A DNA stretch of 64,000 nucleotides from Oscillatoriales cyanobacterium (GCA_011390955.1 JAABRM010000002.1:186001-250000); one strand, 5' to 3'; shown: positions 1 through 12,144, numbered from the stretch's first letter. Translations and numbers: made by a program. Notes: a model not told the origin generated them from the letters alone.

Positions 1-3514
<3,514 letters not shown>

Positions 3515-4741
3515 ATGAATTCTGAAAGCAACATTAGTCAGGCAGTCCAACAACTTTATGATACTTACCCGTTTCCCCCAGAAACCCTCTTAGATGAACC
3601 CCCACCGGGATATAACTGGCGCTGGAATTGGCCGGTTGCCTATAGTTTTTGCACCGGACAAAAACCAAAAAATCAGGCCATTCGGATTCTTGATGCCGGT
3701 TGTGGTACTGGGGTGGGAACCGACTATTTAGTTCACCTCAACCCGGAAGCCCATGTCACCGCCATTGATTTAAGTAGCGGCGCATTGGAGGTCGCCCAAG
3801 AACGCTGCCAACGTTCCGGGGCAGACCGAGTGACATTTCATCATTTAAGTATTTATGATGTGGGTCAACTGGAGGGGGAATTTGATTTAATTAATTGTGT
3901 CGGGGTACTGCATCATTTACCAGATCCAATTCGGGGGATTAAAGCTTTGGCGTCTAAGTTGGCGCCGGGGGGTTTATTTCATATTTTTGTTTATGCAGAG
4001 TTGGGTCGCTGGGAAATTCAACTGATGCAGAAAGCGATCGGGCTGTTACAACAAAATTCTCGCCTTGACCAACCCACAGGCGAAACCTATCAAGCAGGGG
4101 TGAAAATTGGGCGGCAAATTTTTGCCGCATTACCAGAAAATAACCGGATTTTGAAACGGGAAAAAGAACGTTGGGCAATGGAAAATCACCGGGATGCCAG
4201 TTTTGCGGATATGTATGTGCATCCTCAAGAAATTGACTACAATATTGACACTTTATTTGAATTTATTGATGCATCAGGATTAGAGTTTTTAGGGTTTTCT
4301 AATGTAGATTATTGGAATTTAGAGCGACTTTTGGGCAAGGAACCAGAGTTAATGGAACGGGCAAAACAATTGAGCGATCGCCAACGTTATCGACTGATTG
4401 AATTACTCGATCCAGAAGTAACTCACTATGAGTTTTTCCTCACTCGTCCCCCATTAGCGATCGCTGACTGGTCGAATGATGAGGCATTAAAAGCAGCCTA
4501 TCCCGAAATCAGTCCTTGTTTACATGGTTGGCCCAGTACACAAGTCTTTGACTATAACTACCAAATCGTCGATTTTTCCCCGGCAGAATTTGAATTTATC
4601 CAAGCTTGTGAAACCGCTGATTCTTCGGAAACCGCCAAAAAGACTGTCGCCGAAATATTGGCCAAAGTTGACCTAGATTTAGATGGGGTGCGGAGTCTGC
4701 AAAAACGACAAATTATTTTACTGTCACCGGCTCAAGGTTAA
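3515..4741 (+). CDS. Class I SAM-dependent methyltransferase, substrate unknown
   Basis: The 408-residue protein has a Rossmann-type methyltransferase domain at about residues 50-165. SAM motif I is ILDAGCGTGVGTDYL, the acidic end of strand beta2 is AIDLSSGALEVA, and LINCVGVLHHLPDP is the motif IV region. An N-terminal segment rich in YDTYPFP precedes it, and about 240 residues of all-alpha/beta sequence follow with no motif I can name. The C-terminal half is larger than in a minimal methyltransferase and may choose the substrate. The gene stands alone, divergent from apcE and followed by repeats, so context does not suggest a substrate. Confidence 0.8.
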   Translation: MNSESNISQAVQQLYDTYPFPPETLLDEPPPGYNWRWNWPVAYSFCTGQKPKNQAIRILDAGCGTGVGTDYLVHLNPEAHVTAIDLSSGALEVAQERCQRSGADRVTFHHLSIYDVGQLEGEFDLINCVGVLHHLPDPIRGIKALASKLAPGGLFHIFVYAELGRWEIQLMQKAIGLLQQNSRLDQPTGETYQAGVKIGRQIFAALPENNRILKREKERWAMENHRDASFADMYVHPQEIDYNIDTLFEFIDASGLEFLGFSNVDYWNLERLLGKEPELMERAKQLSDRQRYRLIELLDPEVTHYEFFLTRPPLAIADWSNDEALKAAYPEISPCLHGWPSTQVFDYNYQIVDFSPAEFEFIQACETADSSETAKKTVAEILAKVDLDLDGVRSLQKRQIILLSPAQG

Positions 4742-4758
4742 GCATAGGAAAAAGACTT

Positions 4759-5095
4759 AGAAACCGGGTTTCTTTAGACCATCTTTGTCACCCCACCAAA
4801 ATGCTGATAGAAACCCGGTTTCTTTATTCGTAGGGTGCGTTAGGCGGGCAAACACTTTAGATTTTTACTGATATTTACAAATCCGCCGTAACGCACCAAT
4901 CTTTAGTAAATAAGGTGCGTTACGGCGGGAATGAAGATAATTAATTTGAGCCATAAATTTTGCCCCGCCTAACGCACCCTACCAAAGACGTAGGCAACAG
5001 AGAAACCGGGTTTCTTTAGACCATCTTTGTCACCCAACCAAGAAACCGGGTTTCTTTCACGAAACCCGGTTTCTATCCCGGTTTCTTTGCTTGGT
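4759..5095. repeat. Dispersed repeats: family A copies flanking a family B copy
   Basis: This gene-free stretch is almost all repeat. Family A is a 65-70 bp element with inverted ends AGAAACCGGGTTTCT ... AGAAACCCGGTTTCT around a core reading ACCATCTTTGTCACCC; copies lie at 4759-4825 and, rearranged, at about 5000-5095. Family B, a double-hairpin element bounded by GTAGGGTGCGTTAG and CTAACGCACCCTAC, fills 4830-4982. Both recur many times in the window. The remaining bases to 5177 contain one HIP1 site and the leader of the next gene. Confidence 0.85.
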
Positions 5096-5177
5096 TGCTT
5101 GGGGCGCGATCGCCCTTCATTTGTTTATGCTAGGATTAAGTAGCTTAAACATTAGCAAATAAGAGATTTTCAATAAA

Positions 5178-5498
5178 ATGCCTCAGCCAGCAATCATCAC
5201 AGAACATATTGAAATTACGCCGGGAGTCCTTGGTGGTAAGCCCCGCATTGCCGGTCATAGAATTGCCGTAGCACATATCGCTGAAATGTATCTAAAAATG
5301 GGAATTTCTCTAGAAGAAATTGCGGGCAAATATGATTTATCCCTGGCATCGGTTCATGCAGCAATGACTTATTATTACGATCATCGCTCGGAAATCGATC
5401 GTCATACCGCTGAAAGTCGAATGCGGGTAGAAGAATTAAAGCGCAATAGTCCCCCATCTCCGTTACAAGAAAAGTTGAGGGCAATTAGAGGTGAGTGA
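5178..5498 (+). CDS. DUF433 protein, putative antitoxin
   Basis: The 106-residue protein matches the DUF433 pattern: ITPGVLGGKPRIAGHRIAV, then the helix-turn-helix-like EEIAGKYDLSLASVHAAMTYY and a basic tail. DUF433 proteins are small predicted DNA-binding proteins that usually precede a DUF5615 PIN-like protein and are thought to be the antitoxin half of a VapBC-like module. The next gene is such a partner and overlaps by 8 bases, which implies translational coupling. Family and pairing are read from the sequence; toxin-antitoxin activity is inferred. Confidence 0.85.
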   Translation: MPQPAIITEHIEITPGVLGGKPRIAGHRIAVAHIAEMYLKMGISLEEIAGKYDLSLASVHAAMTYYYDHRSEIDRHTAESRMRVEELKRNSPPSPLQEKLRAIRGE

Positions 5499-5826
5499 GA
5501 AAATTCGGTTTCATTTGGACGAGCATATTGACCCTAATATTGCGCGGGGTTTACGTCGTTATGGCATAGATGTAACCACAACATTAGATGCAGGGTTGCG
5601 GACTCAAAGTGATGAATTACATCTGGCATTTATTCGTGAAGAGCAGCGGGTGATAGTCACCCATGATGATGATTTTCTAATTATGGCCAGTGATATCACC
5701 GATTATCCTGGGATTGTCTATTGTGCGCCTAATTCTCGTTCCGTTGGGGAGATTATCCGTAGTTTGATTTTAATTTATGAAGTCTATACCCCTGAAGAAA
5801 TGAGCGGAAGAATTGAATATATTTGA
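5491..5826 (+). CDS. DUF5615 PIN-like protein, putative toxin nuclease
   Basis: This 111-residue protein starts at a GTG that overlaps the end of the DUF433 gene. It has the DUF5615 PIN-like features: FHLDEHIDPNIARGL with the first acidic residues, then VIVTHDDDFLIMA with the D-D pair and a final PGIVYC strand. PIN-fold proteins are metal-dependent RNases and this family is treated as the toxin of DUF433/DUF5615 pairs. The coding sequence ends just before a block of family A repeats, so the pair sits in repeat-rich, probably mobile, sequence. Confidence 0.83.
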   Translation: MSEKIRFHLDEHIDPNIARGLRRYGIDVTTTLDAGLRTQSDELHLAFIREEQRVIVTHDDDFLIMASDITDYPGIVYCAPNSRSVGEIIRSLILIYEVYTPEEMSGRIEYI

Positions 5827-5852
5827 TATGATTGCAAGGCGATCGCCTCTAT

Positions 5853-6106
5853 CCAGAAACCGGGTTTCTTCAGACCATCTTTGTCACCCAACCAAAATGC
5901 TCATAGAAACCCGGTTTCTTTGCTTGGTTGCTTGCTTGGGGCAACAGAGAAACCGGGTTTCTTTAGACCATCTTTGTCACCCAACCAAAATGCTGATAGA
6001 AAACCGGTTTCTTTGCTTAGTTGCTTGCTTGGGGCAACAGAGAAACCGGGTTTCTTTAGACCATCTTTGTCACCCAACCAAAACGCTGATAGAAACCCGG
6101 TTTCTT
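5853..6106 (+). repeat. Three tandem copies of repeat family A
   Basis: Three near-identical units run head to tail, starting near 5853, 5948 and 6040. Each has the AGAAACCGGGTTTCTT ... GAAACCCGGTTTCTT inverted ends and the ACCATCTTTGTCACCC core; a linker reading TTGCTTGGGGCAACAG joins them. The open frames across this block are produced by the repeat periodicity and are not genes. Confidence 0.88.
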
Positions 6107-6111
6107 TATTG

Positions 6112-6443
6112 GTAGGGTGCCTTATGCGGCAAAAAAATTGAGATTTTTACCGAGATTTATAAATCCGCCGTAACGCACCAATATTTAGCAAAAAAGGTGC
6201 GTTACGTCGGGAATTGAGATGGTTAATTGGAGGCATAAATTCACCCCCGACTAACGCACCCTACCAATTAACTACTGAGTTACTTAATTGGTAGGGTGCG
6301 TTAGGCGGCGACAAACTTTAGATTTTTACCCAGATTTATAAATTTGCCGTAACGCACCAATATTTAGCAATAAAGATGCGTTACGTCGGGAAGGGAGATG
6401 GTTAATTGGAGGCATAAATTTACCCCCGACTAACGCACCCTAC
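6112..6443. repeat. Two copies of double-hairpin repeat family B
   Basis: Copies at 6112-6264 and 6291-6443 are in direct orientation. Each has outer arms GTAGGGTGCGTTAG / CTAACGCACCCTAC and inner arms CCGTAACGCACC / GGTGCGTTACG, about 153 bp in all. The first copy carries changes in its left outer arm (GTAGGGTGCCTTATGCGG) that weaken that pairing. The bases from 6444 to 6499 hold a GACGTAAGTCCT fragment seen elsewhere in the window. Confidence 0.85.
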
Positions 6444-6499
6444 CACTACTACCACTACCCTATCTGTAGGAGTAGGGTTTCTTGACGTAAGTCCTAAAA

Positions 6500-6727
6500 T
6501 CACCAGCGAGGCTTATCCCCTTTTTTAGATTGAACATTGATCCGATCAAACTTTCTCTTAGCTAAAGAAATCATGTCGGAATACTCCATATAGTCATTAC
6601 CAGTAATCTCATCATGCAACTGCCGTCTTTCATCTTTAGTCAAATTCAAAGCTGATACAACATTATCAACCTTTTGCTGTGCAGATTCACGATTTTCTTT
6701 GCGTGTTTTTTCCTCTTTACTTGACAT
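6500..6727 (-). CDS. Small basic hypothetical protein
   Basis: This 75-residue reading frame encodes a charged, mostly helical protein (MSSKEEKTRKENRESAQQ, later LTKDERRQLHDEITG) with a basic C terminus. An AGTAGG sequence sits 5 bases before the ATG and could serve as ribosome binding site. I do not recognise the family. The DERRQLHDEITG segment resembles small helical regulators or antitoxin-like proteins, but this is only an impression. It is the only gene in a repeat-rich stretch between the DUF433/DUF5615 pair and the STAND ATPase. Confidence 0.5.
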   Translation of the reverse strand: MSSKEEKTRKENRESAQQKVDNVVSALNLTKDERRQLHDEITGNDYMEYSDMISLAKRKFDRINVQSKKGDKPRW

Positions 6728-6987
6728 ATTAACCTACTGTATATTTATGGTGAACTGGTTAGGGATAAAACGACAATTATTATATCCCTAAATCCGGATT
6801 GAATACCTCTCCTATGATCCTTGCTAAATCAAAGCTTTGTCCACCACAAAAATGTTCAATTTTGATCCGATATTTTAGCTTGAATTACCTCATTTCATAG
6901 AGTTTTGTTGAAAAACGTTCAAAAATGTATGAAATTGTTCCTAAATGTGAGCTATAATAGACAAAATTCTGCGATCGCCTTGAGTAT

Positions 6988-8358
6988 ATGAATCTTAAAG
7001 AAATGTTACATTTCGCCGATCGGATAGTCCTTGATCGCACCGGCAAACACCTCGACGACCTACAAGAAGCGGTACTGCGAGGCACGGTACAACGGAAGAC
7101 ATACAAAGAAATAGCCAAAAACTTTGATTGTTCCGAAAGCAGCGTTCGGAAAGTTGGCTCAGAGCTATGGCAGATACTTTCAGAGGAGTTAGACGAAGAT
7201 ATTAAGAAATCAAATTTTCGCTCGACAATGGAGAGATTGCAATTTTCTATAGTTTCAAATATTGCACAAAAAGAATCTGTCCAAATTAACAGCATTAACT
7301 TTTGTGGAGAAGCCAGACAACCACCAGATACAACTAACCAAAACCCACAAAATCAAACAACATCTAACCCCCAAAAAACCCCAACGTTCCATCACGATTT
7401 AAGTGAAATGCCCAAGTTAGGCAGCTTCTATAATCGGACGGCTGAACTGGAACTCCTCAAAAAGGAAATACTCACAGAAAAAGCACAACTTTTAACCATT
7501 ACTGGCATGATAGGGATGGGCAAAACCGCCCTGGGGATAAAACTTGTAGAAGAAATTAAACATCAATTTGAATATGTGATTTGGCGTAGCCTGGAAACTT
7601 GCCCGACCGTCGCCCAATTGCAAAATAATTTAACCGAAATTTTTACCGAGGGGGATAATCAAACTTCACGGCTACCCCTGATGAAATATTTACAAAATCA
7701 TCGCTGTTTAATTATTTTAGATGATATCAATTACCTGTTTAGGCGGGGTGAATTGGCTGGTCACTATCAACCAAAATCTGAGGATTATCGCAGTTTATTT
7801 AAACAAATTAAAGAGCGATCGCATCAAAGTTGTTTTATCCTGATTGGTTGGGAATACCCGCGAGAAATTGCTCAAATTAAACACCCAAATACCCCTAACC
7901 CCCGTCTTCACGGGGGCAGGCTTAATCTTGCCCGGTTAGACACTGCATCCGCTCACCAAATTATCGCCGAACAAGGATTAGAACCGGAAGCAAACGGCTC
8001 CCGATTCATCGATCATTATCAAGGCAACCCGTTATGGTTAAAAACTGTAGCTAATTTCATGGTTGAATTAGGCTTAACTGTGACTGAGGTGTTACAAAAT
8101 CAGCCTTTATTATTTCCCCAAGATTTAAAAGATATTTTACAGCAACCGTTGGCTTACCTATCGGAACCAGAAAAGCAACTTTTATCCCTATTAGCTAAAG
8201 AAAATGAGGCGATCGCCCTGGTCAAACTATTAGAAATTGCCCCGATGCCATCTGCCGATTTACTGGATATCCTACAATCTCTTTGCCGTCGTTCTTGGGT
8301 GGAAAAAACCGATCGCCTTTATCGAATGTCACCTGTATTGAGACAGTACCTAGGATGA
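6988..8358 (+). CDS. vMAP-type HTH / NB-ARC STAND ATPase
   Basis: The 456-residue protein begins with the HTH-like vMAP N-terminal domain (residues 1-85, including RTGKHLDDLQEAVLRGT and YKEIAKNFDCSESSVRKV). A proline/asparagine linker follows, then an NB-ARC ATPase: Walker A GMIGMGKTA at about 173-181 and a hydrophobic Walker B CLIILDDI. A winged-helix-like C terminus completes it. There is no WD40 or TPR sensor array, so it is a short form. STAND ATPases of this type are signal-transducing switches linked to conflict or defence systems in cyanobacteria. A small palindromic insertion (CCCCCGT ... ACGGGGG, near 7902-7919) keeps the frame and adds a PNPRLHGGR-like loop. Defence function is inference. 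Confidence 0.82.
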   Translation: MNLKEMLHFADRIVLDRTGKHLDDLQEAVLRGTVQRKTYKEIAKNFDCSESSVRKVGSELWQILSEELDEDIKKSNFRSTMERLQFSIVSNIAQKESVQINSINFCGEARQPPDTTNQNPQNQTTSNPQKTPTFHHDLSEMPKLGSFYNRTAELELLKKEILTEKAQLLTITGMIGMGKTALGIKLVEEIKHQFEYVIWRSLETCPTVAQLQNNLTEIFTEGDNQTSRLPLMKYLQNHRCLIILDDINYLFRRGELAGHYQPKSEDYRSLFKQIKERSHQSCFILIGWEYPREIAQIKHPNTPNPRLHGGRLNLARLDTASAHQIIAEQGLEPEANGSRFIDHYQGNPLWLKTVANFMVELGLTVTEVLQNQPLLFPQDLKDILQQPLAYLSEPEKQLLSLLAKENEAIALVKLLEIAPMPSADLLDILQSLCRRSWVEKTDRLYRMSPVLRQYLG

Positions 8359-8373
8359 GGCGATCGCTCCCAG

Positions 8374-8443
8374 ACAGAAACCGGGTTTCTTAACCAAATC
8401 TCTGTCACCCCACCTTAATCCTTATAGAAACCCGGTTTCTTTG
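8374..8443. repeat. Repeat family A copy downstream of the STAND gene
   Basis: A single copy of the AGAAACCGGGTTTCT ... GAAACCCGGTTTCTT element with the diverged core ACCAAATCTCTGTCACCC. It follows the stop codon of the STAND ATPase by about 15 bases. Confidence 0.85.
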
Positions 8444-8518
8444 CTTGGGATGCTTTGCGATTTCCCTCCGGGACGCTTCGCGAATCGCGCATATTGGTTA
8501 TTTTGCTACTACGCTGAG

Positions 8519-8818
8519 TCAAGAGACTGGTAAAGTTAGGCCAATTTCAGGCAAGCTAGAATCGCTGAGAACAATATCCTCATCCTCTACCTCTCTAATT
8601 TGATTCCAATCAATTACAGCCACCCAAAGATTTTCCTCCTCAGAATATTGCACTTCTCCATCTGCTTCTAAATCTTCACTATACAGGGTCAGCAATTGAC
8701 CATCTTGCAGCTTAATACTTTGACGACTCAAATCAGAAATCGTCCCCACAGAATTAAGCCGAATCCGACCGTGTTCATCGGCATTATGAAAGTCGGCAAA
8801 AATTTTATGAGTCCTCAT
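8519..8818 (-). CDS. Hypothetical acidic protein, second gene of a pair
   Basis: This 99-residue, strongly acidic protein (MRTHKIFADFHNADEHGRIR ..., DLEADGEVQYSEEENLWVAVIDW, EVEDEDIVLS) looks like a compact beta-rich fold. It follows the 110-residue gene by 13 bases on the same strand. An acidic small partner directly after another small gene is typical of immunity or antitoxin genes, but I recognise neither family with certainty. Nothing suggests truncation. Confidence 0.6.
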   Translation of the reverse strand: MRTHKIFADFHNADEHGRIRLNSVGTISDLSRQSIKLQDGQLLTLYSEDLEADGEVQYSEEENLWVAVIDWNQIREVEDEDIVLSDSSLPEIGLTLPVS

Positions 8819-8831
8819 AAAGTTACTCTAA

Positions 8832-9164
8832 TCAGGATGATTGTTTAGCTGGATTGGGAATAGTTGGCGTCAGCAGAAAGCTGGATTGTTCTGGTGTCAA
8901 TCCGGTTAGAGTTGCATGATTCAAACTTCTGCCAGAAGTACGGATCGCATCTCCACCTAAAGCGCGAACCTCACCGACTGTTGTTACACCCACTTGTCCA
9001 TGAGGAATTGCTACTGCTAACTTTTCTATGGACAATCCTACTCCACATTCTACAGAAATTCCTGTGATGCCGCTCGGATGGGTTGCGGTGGCGCGTTGAA
9101 TATCTTCTGGACGATTACGACCACCACGAACTATTAAAGCTTCGTCTGGAATTCTTGTCACCAA
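8832..9164 (-). CDS. Hypothetical protein, first gene of a pair (possible toxin-like)
   Basis: The 110-residue protein has ALIVRGGRNRPEDIQRATA, then HPSGITGISVECG, IPHGQVGVTTVGEVRALGGD and a C-terminal NHATLTGLTPEQ. The glycine-rich, His/Arg-containing segments look like a small enzymatic domain rather than a structural protein. The next gene, 13 bases downstream, encodes an acidic protein. I cannot name the family; a toxin/immunity-type pair is a hypothesis from gene order only. Upstream on the same strand lies a broken frame (9371-9547) that may be what is left of a preceding gene. Confidence 0.6.
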   Translation of the reverse strand: MVTRIPDEALIVRGGRNRPEDIQRATATHPSGITGISVECGVGLSIEKLAVAIPHGQVGVTTVGEVRALGGDAIRTSGRSLNHATLTGLTPEQSSFLLTPTIPNPAKQSS

Positions 9165-9199
9165 TTTAGGCTATTCGATTCAAGTACGGGCTAAAGTTT

Positions 9200-9262
9200 A
9201 TCAGAAACCGGGTTTCTTCAGACCATCTCTGTCACCCAACCAAGAAACCCGGTTTCTAACCC
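9200..9262. repeat. Repeat family A copy, rearranged
   Basis: A copy of the AGAAACCGGGTTTCTTC element with the ACCATCTCTGTCACCC core, ending in the fused arm AAGAAACCCGGTTTCT. It lies between the small gene pair and the ferredoxin region. Confidence 0.8.
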
Positions 9263-9370
9263 GGTTTATGGGCTTCTTGGTCGCTACGATCCACATCGCG
9301 GCTAAATTTTTAACATTTCGTAATATATAGTGATAAATTAAAACCTAGTGACCGATCGCCATGAGATTGC

Positions 9371-9547
9371 TCAACACCAGGGCAAAGAATAGCCTGAACC
9401 AGTCCCTCTGGCACTCAGACGAATCAATGGACGATCTCCTGCTTGACCAGTCGGGATGTTGGGCAATGGGCCGCCCATCGTTCCTTCCACTGTGCGCCCA
9501 TGTTCATCAACATAAATCAAAGTCTCAGATACTAATGAGTAACATCA
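9371..9547 (-). pseudogene. Possible gene remnant antisense to the ferredoxin leader
   Basis: On the reverse strand there is an uninterrupted frame without a start codon. It includes [14 protein letters not shown] and [20 protein letters not shown] and ends at a TGA. The residue composition looks like real protein, unlike the forward frame over the same bases, which would give an unlikely 58-residue extension to the ferredoxin. I take it as a decayed gene fragment upstream of the small gene pair at 8519-9164, on the same strand. The family is not recognised. Confidence 0.3.
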
Positions 9548-9843
9548 AATTTGTCAATAGTGACAATCAGGAAATCAAAGAAGTTGTGGCCGCTCAGGGA
9601 GCCAATTTACGGCTGAAAGCCTTGGAAAACCAAATCGATCTCTACAAATTTTATGGCAAAATGATGAACTGTGGTGGCTACGGTCAATGTGCTACCTGTA
9701 TTGTGGAAATTGTCGAGGGCGAAGAAAATCTTTCCCCTCGAAGCAAAGTTGAAGAGACAAAACTCAAGAAAAAGCCCGCCAACTATAGGTTGGCTTGCCA
9801 AACTCTGGTCAACGGGCCAGTCACCGTGAAAATCAAGCCTTAA
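9535..9843 (+). CDS. 2Fe-2S ferredoxin-like protein
   Basis: The 102-residue protein starting [10 protein letters not shown] has the plant/bacterial 2Fe-2S ferredoxin fold signature: [16 protein letters not shown] with three of the cluster cysteines, and the fourth in YRLACQTLV. The frame stays open 174 bases upstream, but the ATG at 9535 aligns with ferredoxin N termini and the extension looks random, so I use the later start. It is an electron carrier of the kind found near photosynthesis genes. It differs from PetF in the first cysteine loop, so the partner is unknown. psbM follows after about 120 bases. Confidence 0.85.
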   Translation: MSNIKFVNSDNQEIKEVVAAQGANLRLKALENQIDLYKFYGKMMNCGGYGQCATCIVEIVEGEENLSPRSKVEETKLKKKPANYRLACQTLVNGPVTVKIKP

Positions 9844-9965
9844 TTTTTGGGTTTGCTAATTGGTCATTTGTGATGGGGCAAAACCGCCACCGCCAAATGA
9901 CCCGTATGCAAATGATGATATTCTAAGGGAGTTGAACAATCACATTGACATAGAGGTGTTGTAGT

Positions 9966-10079
9966 ATGCAAGTTAACGATCTAGGTTTTATCGCAACCAT
10001 CCTATTTGTAATGGTTCCCGCTGTTTTCCTCTTGATTTTGTACATTCAAACTGCCAGCCGAGAAGGTAAGAAAAATTAG
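9966..10079 (+). CDS. psbM: Photosystem II reaction center protein M
   Basis: This 37-residue protein is a single transmembrane helix with the PsbM N terminus [10 protein letters not shown] and the conserved end YIQTASREG. PsbM sits at the monomer-monomer interface of the PSII dimer in the thylakoid membrane. The length is normal for the family. A candidate intrinsic terminator lies about 30 bases after the stop codon, and the ferredoxin gene lies about 120 bases upstream. Confidence 0.96.
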   Translation: MQVNDLGFIATILFVMVPAVFLLILYIQTASREGKKN

Positions 10080-10108
10080 GAAAAACGGCAAAAACTCCTT
10101 AATTAACC

Positions 10109-10146
10109 AAACAGGCACCTAGGTGATTAATCACAGGTGTCTTTTT
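10109..10146 (+). terminator. Likely intrinsic terminator of psbM
   Basis: A hairpin formed by AGGCACCT and AGGTGTCT, with the internal palindrome GTGATTAATCAC, is followed by a T-rich run. It lies 30 bases after psbM and fits rho-independent termination. Confidence 0.65.
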
Positions 10147-10192
10147 GCTTTTCTGGGTGTGGGGCCGCCATCGGTGTGGGGGAGCAGAGTGA

Positions 10193-10275
10193 ATAATTGA
10201 TAATTGATAATTGATAATTGATAATTGATAATTGATAATTGATAATTGATAATTGTTAATTATCAATTGTTAATT
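10193..10275. repeat. Heptanucleotide tandem array (TTGATAA type)
   Basis: About nine units of the 7-mer ATTGATA run in tandem, ending in an inverted segment AATTGTTAATTATC. Short tandemly repeated heptamers are a known feature of filamentous cyanobacterial genomes. The rest of the 523-base gap up to nirA is AT-rich and holds the nirA leader with a good AAGGA ribosome binding site. I read it for GTA-N8-TAC and found none. Confidence 0.85.
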
Positions 10276-10602
10276 ATTTTACCCTGCCCCTCCGCTCCCC
10301 TGCTCCGAAAGCCCCTCCGATCCTCTGCCATCGGATGTGGGGGTTTTTGATGCAAAAAAAGAATTGAAGATATGCAAAATAACCATCAATTATAAATATT
10401 TGTAAAATTGAATACAAAAACCATGAGAATATCACCATAAATTCTATTAAAAATAACGCAAATATAGAGGCTAAATCGTGAGGCATTAAATTAATACTTA
10501 AACAATAAAAGTTATGTTTTGAGCATAATTGATTTACGATTAATTTGTTCGGTAAAAAAAATATTCAAATTTAAAAATTGCCAAAAAACAAGGAATTGAT
10601 TT

Positions 10603-12144
10603 ATGACACCATCGACGATTACCCTAGAGGAAAAACTGAACAAGTTTGAGAAATTTAAAAAGGAAAAAGATGGTTTAGCAGTTAAAGAGCAACTGGATGA
10701 ATTTGCCAGAATCGGCTGGGAAGCGGTTGATGAAACTGACCTAAATCATCGCTTAAAGTGGCTGGGCGTCTTCTTTCGGCCTCTCACTCCGGGTAAATTC
10801 ATGCTGCGTTTGCGGATGCCTAACGGCATTCTCACCAGTCCACAAATGCAGGTTTTAGCAGAAATTGTCGATCGCTATGGAGAAGAAGGTAATGCAGATA
10901 TTACCACCAGGCAAAATTTGCAATTACGGGGGATTCGCTTTGAAGATATTCCCGATATTTTCCGCCGTCTTCACTCGGTCAATTTGACCAGTATTCAATC
11001 GGGCATGGATAATGTGAGAAATATCACCGGATCGCCGGTGGCGGGGATTAGTGCCGATGAATTAATTGATACCAGAGAATTGGTGCAAAAAGTTCAGGAT
11101 ACGATCGCCAATCATGGGGAAGGAAATCCCGAATTTAGCAACTTACCCCGCAAATTTAATATTGCCATTGAAGGGGGACGAGATAATTCCGTTCACGCCG
11201 AAATTAATGATTTGGCTTTTGTCCCTGCTTATAAAAATGGTGCCCTGGGTTTTAATGTTTTGGTCGGTGGTTTCTTTTCGGCGAAACGTTGTGAACCGGC
11301 AATTCCTTTGAATGCTTGGGTGGCACCTTATGATGATGTGGTGGATCTTTGTCGCGCTATTTTAGAGGTTTTTCGGGATTCCGGTTTGCGGGCTAACCGC
11401 CAAAAAGCCCGGTTGATGTGGCTGATTGATGAGTGGGGCATCGAAAAGTTCCGCGCTAAAGTGGAAACCCAGTTGGGCCGCCCTTTGGCAACCGCTGCCC
11501 TGGAAGATGAAATCGATTGGGATAAGCGCGATCATATTGGGGTTTATCCGCAACCGGAACCAGGAATGAATTATGTGGGTTTACATATTCCGGTGGGCCG
11601 TTTGTATGCTTCAGATATGTTTAATCTGGCTCGTATGGCAGCGGTTTATGGGGCAGGAGAACTTCGCCTGACGGTGGAGCAAAATGTGATTATTCCTCAT
11701 GTTAAAGATGCCCATTTAGATGCTTTTTTACAAGAGCCATTGTTAGAGAAGTTTTCCGTTAATCCCACTCCTTTGGCTCGCAGTTTGGTGTCTTGCACGG
11801 GGGCACAGTTCTGCAATTTTGCTCTGGTGGAAACGAAGAACCGCGCGATCGCATTGGTGGAAGAATTGGAAGCCGAATTAGATATTCCCCAGTCGGTGCG
11901 AATGCATTGGACCGGTTGCCCGAATTCTTGCGGTCAGCCCCAAGTGGCGGAAATTGGCTTTATGGGTACAAAAGTCCGCAAGAATGGCAAAACCGTGGAA
12001 GGGGTGGATATTTATATGGGTGGCAAAGTGGGCAAAGATGCTCAGTTGGGCACTTGTGTGACTAAAGGCATTGCTTGTGAAGATTTGAAGCCTTTTCTGG
12101 AAAATTTGTTAATCGAAAATTTTGGCGCAAAGAAGAAGGGGTGA
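10603..12144 (+). CDS. nirA: Ferredoxin-nitrite reductase
   Basis: The 513-residue protein is a sulfite/nitrite reductase with siroheme and a [4Fe-4S] cluster. It reduces nitrite to ammonium with six electrons from ferredoxin. Two ferredoxin-like half-domains alternate with the catalytic domains. The cluster ligands are visible as SCTGAQFCNFA and, about 40 residues later, TGCPNSCGQPQVAEIG. The substrate-side motif EGNADITTRQNLQLRG lies near residue 95. Length is normal for the cyanobacterial enzyme, with no C-terminal ferredoxin extension. It leads the nitrate cluster and has an AAGGA ribosome binding site before the ATG. Confidence 0.97.
   Translation: MTPSTITLEEKLNKFEKFKKEKDGLAVKEQLDEFARIGWEAVDETDLNHRLKWLGVFFRPLTPGKFMLRLRMPNGILTSPQMQVLAEIVDRYGEEGNADITTRQNLQLRGIRFEDIPDIFRRLHSVNLTSIQSGMDNVRNITGSPVAGISADELIDTRELVQKVQDTIANHGEGNPEFSNLPRKFNIAIEGGRDNSVHAEINDLAFVPAYKNGALGFNVLVGGFFSAKRCEPAIPLNAWVAPYDDVVDLCRAILEVFRDSGLRANRQKARLMWLIDEWGIEKFRAKVETQLGRPLATAALEDEIDWDKRDHIGVYPQPEPGMNYVGLHIPVGRLYASDMFNLARMAAVYGAGELRLTVEQNVIIPHVKDAHLDAFLQEPLLEKFSVNPTPLARSLVSCTGAQFCNFALVETKNRAIALVEELEAELDIPQSVRMHWTGCPNSCGQPQVAEIGFMGTKVRKNGKTVEGVDIYMGGKVGKDAQLGTCVTKGIACEDLKPFLENLLIENFGAKKKG

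Noticed and set aside
5813-6141. Open frames of 86-100 codons over the region downstream of the DUF5615 gene
   Set aside because: They are produced by three tandem family A repeats without stops; the peptides repeat with the DNA unit and have no family.
9361-9534. N-terminal 58-residue extension of the ferredoxin
   Set aside because: The extension is not ferredoxin-like and the reverse strand looks more protein-like over the same bases; the ATG at 9535 fits the family.
10522-10541. TTATG-N7-CATAA inverted repeat upstream of nirA as an NtcB-type site
   Set aside because: The NtcB consensus has ATGC/GCAT half-sites; the match is partial and one such palindrome is expected by chance in AT-rich sequence.
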